Of a DNA stretch of 64,000 nt, positions 62,948-64,000 are shown one piece after another; the stretch's first letter is position 1; the number at the start of each line of letters is the position of its first letter. The DNA comes from Myxococcus xanthus (GTDB lineage Bacteria; Myxococcota; Myxococcia; Myxococcales; Myxococcaceae). Position numbers and translations under genes: made by a program. The stretch is taken from the NCBI RefSeq assembly GCF_006402735.1, contig NZ_CP017174.1:5769001-5833000 (forward strand), in the 5' to 3' direction. Under the pieces are notes generated by a model. It had not been told where the DNA came from, made no database searches, and was given only the letters and a program-made list of their open reading frames with translations.

Positions 62948-64000
62948 ATGCTCCGAACAGTCATCGCCTCGACCGCCGCGCTCGGACTGGCCGCCGGCTG
63001 TGCGCCCGATTCGACCGCGCCCGTCAAGGTCAGTGCCCTGGTGCTCTCCAGCAATGGCCAGTACGTCCCCCAGGAGGTGGAGCTGAAGACCATCTCCGAC
63101 ATCGTCGGCCTCAAGGGCACGGTGGCCGACCTCCAGGGAGGCGCGCGCATCGTCATCGACTCCCAGGACCCGGACCTGAACAACGCCACCACGCCGGAGG
63201 GCTACGCCAACGCGCTGCTCAAGAACGCCGGCCGTGACGTCAGCGCCAACTACATCTCCCAGGACGGCGTCCTGTGGCCGGCGGACTTCCACACCTGGAA
63301 CATGGTGACGGCGTACTACAGCATGGAGCGCGCCTACGATTACTTCCGCGTCGTGGGCAACATCCCCGCGGCGGACTTCAAGGACCCCGTCACCACGTAC
63401 TACTTCCCGGAGTTCGTGCTCGCGGACGTGGACAAAAAACCGCTGAGCGACAACGCCATGTACTTCTCCGTGCTGGAGTCGTTCCTGGTGCTGCCCTTCG
63501 ACAAGCTCCAGCGCGCCCCGCTGGCCATCAATGCCGGCATCATCGCCCACGAATACGCGCACCGCGTCTTCAACCTGAAGGCCTACAACGGCCAGCAGTT
63601 CCCGGAGGCGCTCTCGCTGTGGCAGCAAGCCGGCGCCAGCCCGGGCGCCAACATCCTCAAGTCCTTCGACGAGGGGCTCGCGGACTACCACGCGTACGGC
63701 TCCACCTGTCAGACGACCCAGGGCGGCAAGGGCTGTGACACGCGCTTCTTCTCCACGTCCTTCCACGGCAACCTGTACGGGCAAGTCACCGAGGACCGGG
63801 ACCTGGCCCGCGTGGACCGCTGCATGGACGCGTCCCTGCTGAACCAGCTGTACAACCAGAACCTGAGCGCGTTCAGCGGCAACGAGTACCGGGTGGGCAC
63901 GCTGCTCGCCAGCGCGCTCTACCAGGCCGGCGAGGCCACCGGTCAGCGCGACGTGCTGCTGCGCGCCATCGTCGCCTCGTACAACGACGAGAGCACGACG
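62948..64000 (+). CDS. Lipoprotein zinc metalloprotease, C-terminus beyond the window
   Basis: The frame is open from the ATG at 62948 to the window end (351 codons). Lipobox GLAAGC (C18) follows a signal peptide. The zinc motif HExxH is at H201-E202-H205 (IIAHEYAHRVFNLKAYN), and E242 in SFDEGLADYHAYG is a plausible third ligand, the gluzincin/M4-like arrangement. This is a secreted, lipid-anchored peptidase, possibly for predation or envelope turnover. I do not recognise a closer family. Divergent from aspS by 236 bases. Confidence 0.82.
   Translation, partial: MLRTVIASTAALGLAAGCAPDSTAPVKVSALVLSSNGQYVPQEVELKTISDIVGLKGTVADLQGGARIVIDSQDPDLNNATTPEGYANALLKNAGRDVSANYISQDGVLWPADFHTWNMVTAYYSMERAYDYFRVVGNIPAADFKDPVTTYYFPEFVLADVDKKPLSDNAMYFSVLESFLVLPFDKLQRAPLAINAGIIAHEYAHRVFNLKAYNGQQFPEALSLWQQAGASPGANILKSFDEGLADYHAYGSTCQTTQGGKGCDTRFFSTSFHGNLYGQVTEDRDLARVDRCMDASLLNQLYNQNLSAFSGNEYRVGTLLASALYQAGEATGQRDVLLRAIVASYNDESTT

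Noticed and set aside
59640-63086. Very long plus-strand open frame (1148 codons) across the DagK and aspS genes
   Set aside because: It is the antisense shadow of two clearly conserved minus-strand genes; the translation is His/Arg/Gln-rich nonsense caused by high GC at codon third positions.

Overview
The window reads as chromosomal DNA of a myxobacterium in the Myxococcus/Corallococcus group, very probably M. xanthus or a close relative. The DNA is very GC rich, so nearly every gene casts long antisense shadow ORFs. GTG starts and 1-4 base stop/start overlaps (ATGA, GTGA) are frequent. Several genes match loci that I know only from Myxococcus: bacN-bacO-bacP-padC and the hybrid kinase SgmT. 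There are no rRNA or tRNA genes, CRISPR arrays, insertion sequences or prophage genes that I can support. I see 56 protein genes; the first and last run off the window.

Layout. 1-4.2 kb: the end of a TPR gene, a secreted lytic transglycosylase, then plus-strand nadB, a rhomboid protease and a LOG-family hydrolase. 4.2-8.3 kb (minus): the chromosome-organisation locus bacN-bacO-bacP-padC, followed by pyrE and a lipoprotein. 8.3-13.6 kb (minus): an alpha/beta hydrolase, a large TPR protein and SgmT, a hybrid kinase whose degenerate GGDEF keeps the c-di-GMP inhibitory site. 14.1-15.7 kb: a plus-strand lipoprotein. 15.7-21.6 kb (minus): tlyA, dxs, ispA, a lone receiver, xseB and xseA.

21.6-37.5 kb (minus) is the most interesting stretch: a Tad-like secretion/pilus locus with two FHA membrane proteins, TadC, TadB, CpaB, a Flp-like mini-pilin, two TadE-like and one very large TadG-like pseudopilin, and several secreted or lipoprotein accessories. 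It is headed by an ECF sigma/anti-sigma pair. It has no TadA ATPase, secretin or prepilin peptidase, so it must work with parts encoded elsewhere. From memory it corresponds to the second cluster of the M. xanthus Kil (contact-dependent prey killing) Tad-like system, but the pilin and sigma section goes beyond what I remember being assigned to it.

37.5-43.9 kb: a DUF2085 membrane protein, orphan OppD/OppF ATPases, two MshEN-type proteins without an ATPase domain, a lipoprotein, and a divergent ExbB/ExbD pair closed by a strong hairpin. 44-48.1 kb (minus): an acyl-CoA dehydrogenase, a HadA/HadB-like dehydratase pair and a DapB-like oxidoreductase. 48.4-64 kb: an HD-GYP response regulator, a HEAT-repeat/cyclophilin lipoprotein, a zinc-ribbon membrane protein, MoxR and DUF58, a RapA-like SNF2 helicase, an Smr protein, a DUF72 protein, a diacylglycerol-kinase-like enzyme, aspS, and the start of a lipoprotein zinc metalloprotease.

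Recurring themes are cell polarity and surface machinery (bactofilins, Tad apparatus) and c-di-GMP (SgmT, HD-GYP, MshEN proteins). Locus numbers and literature names are recalled, not looked up.
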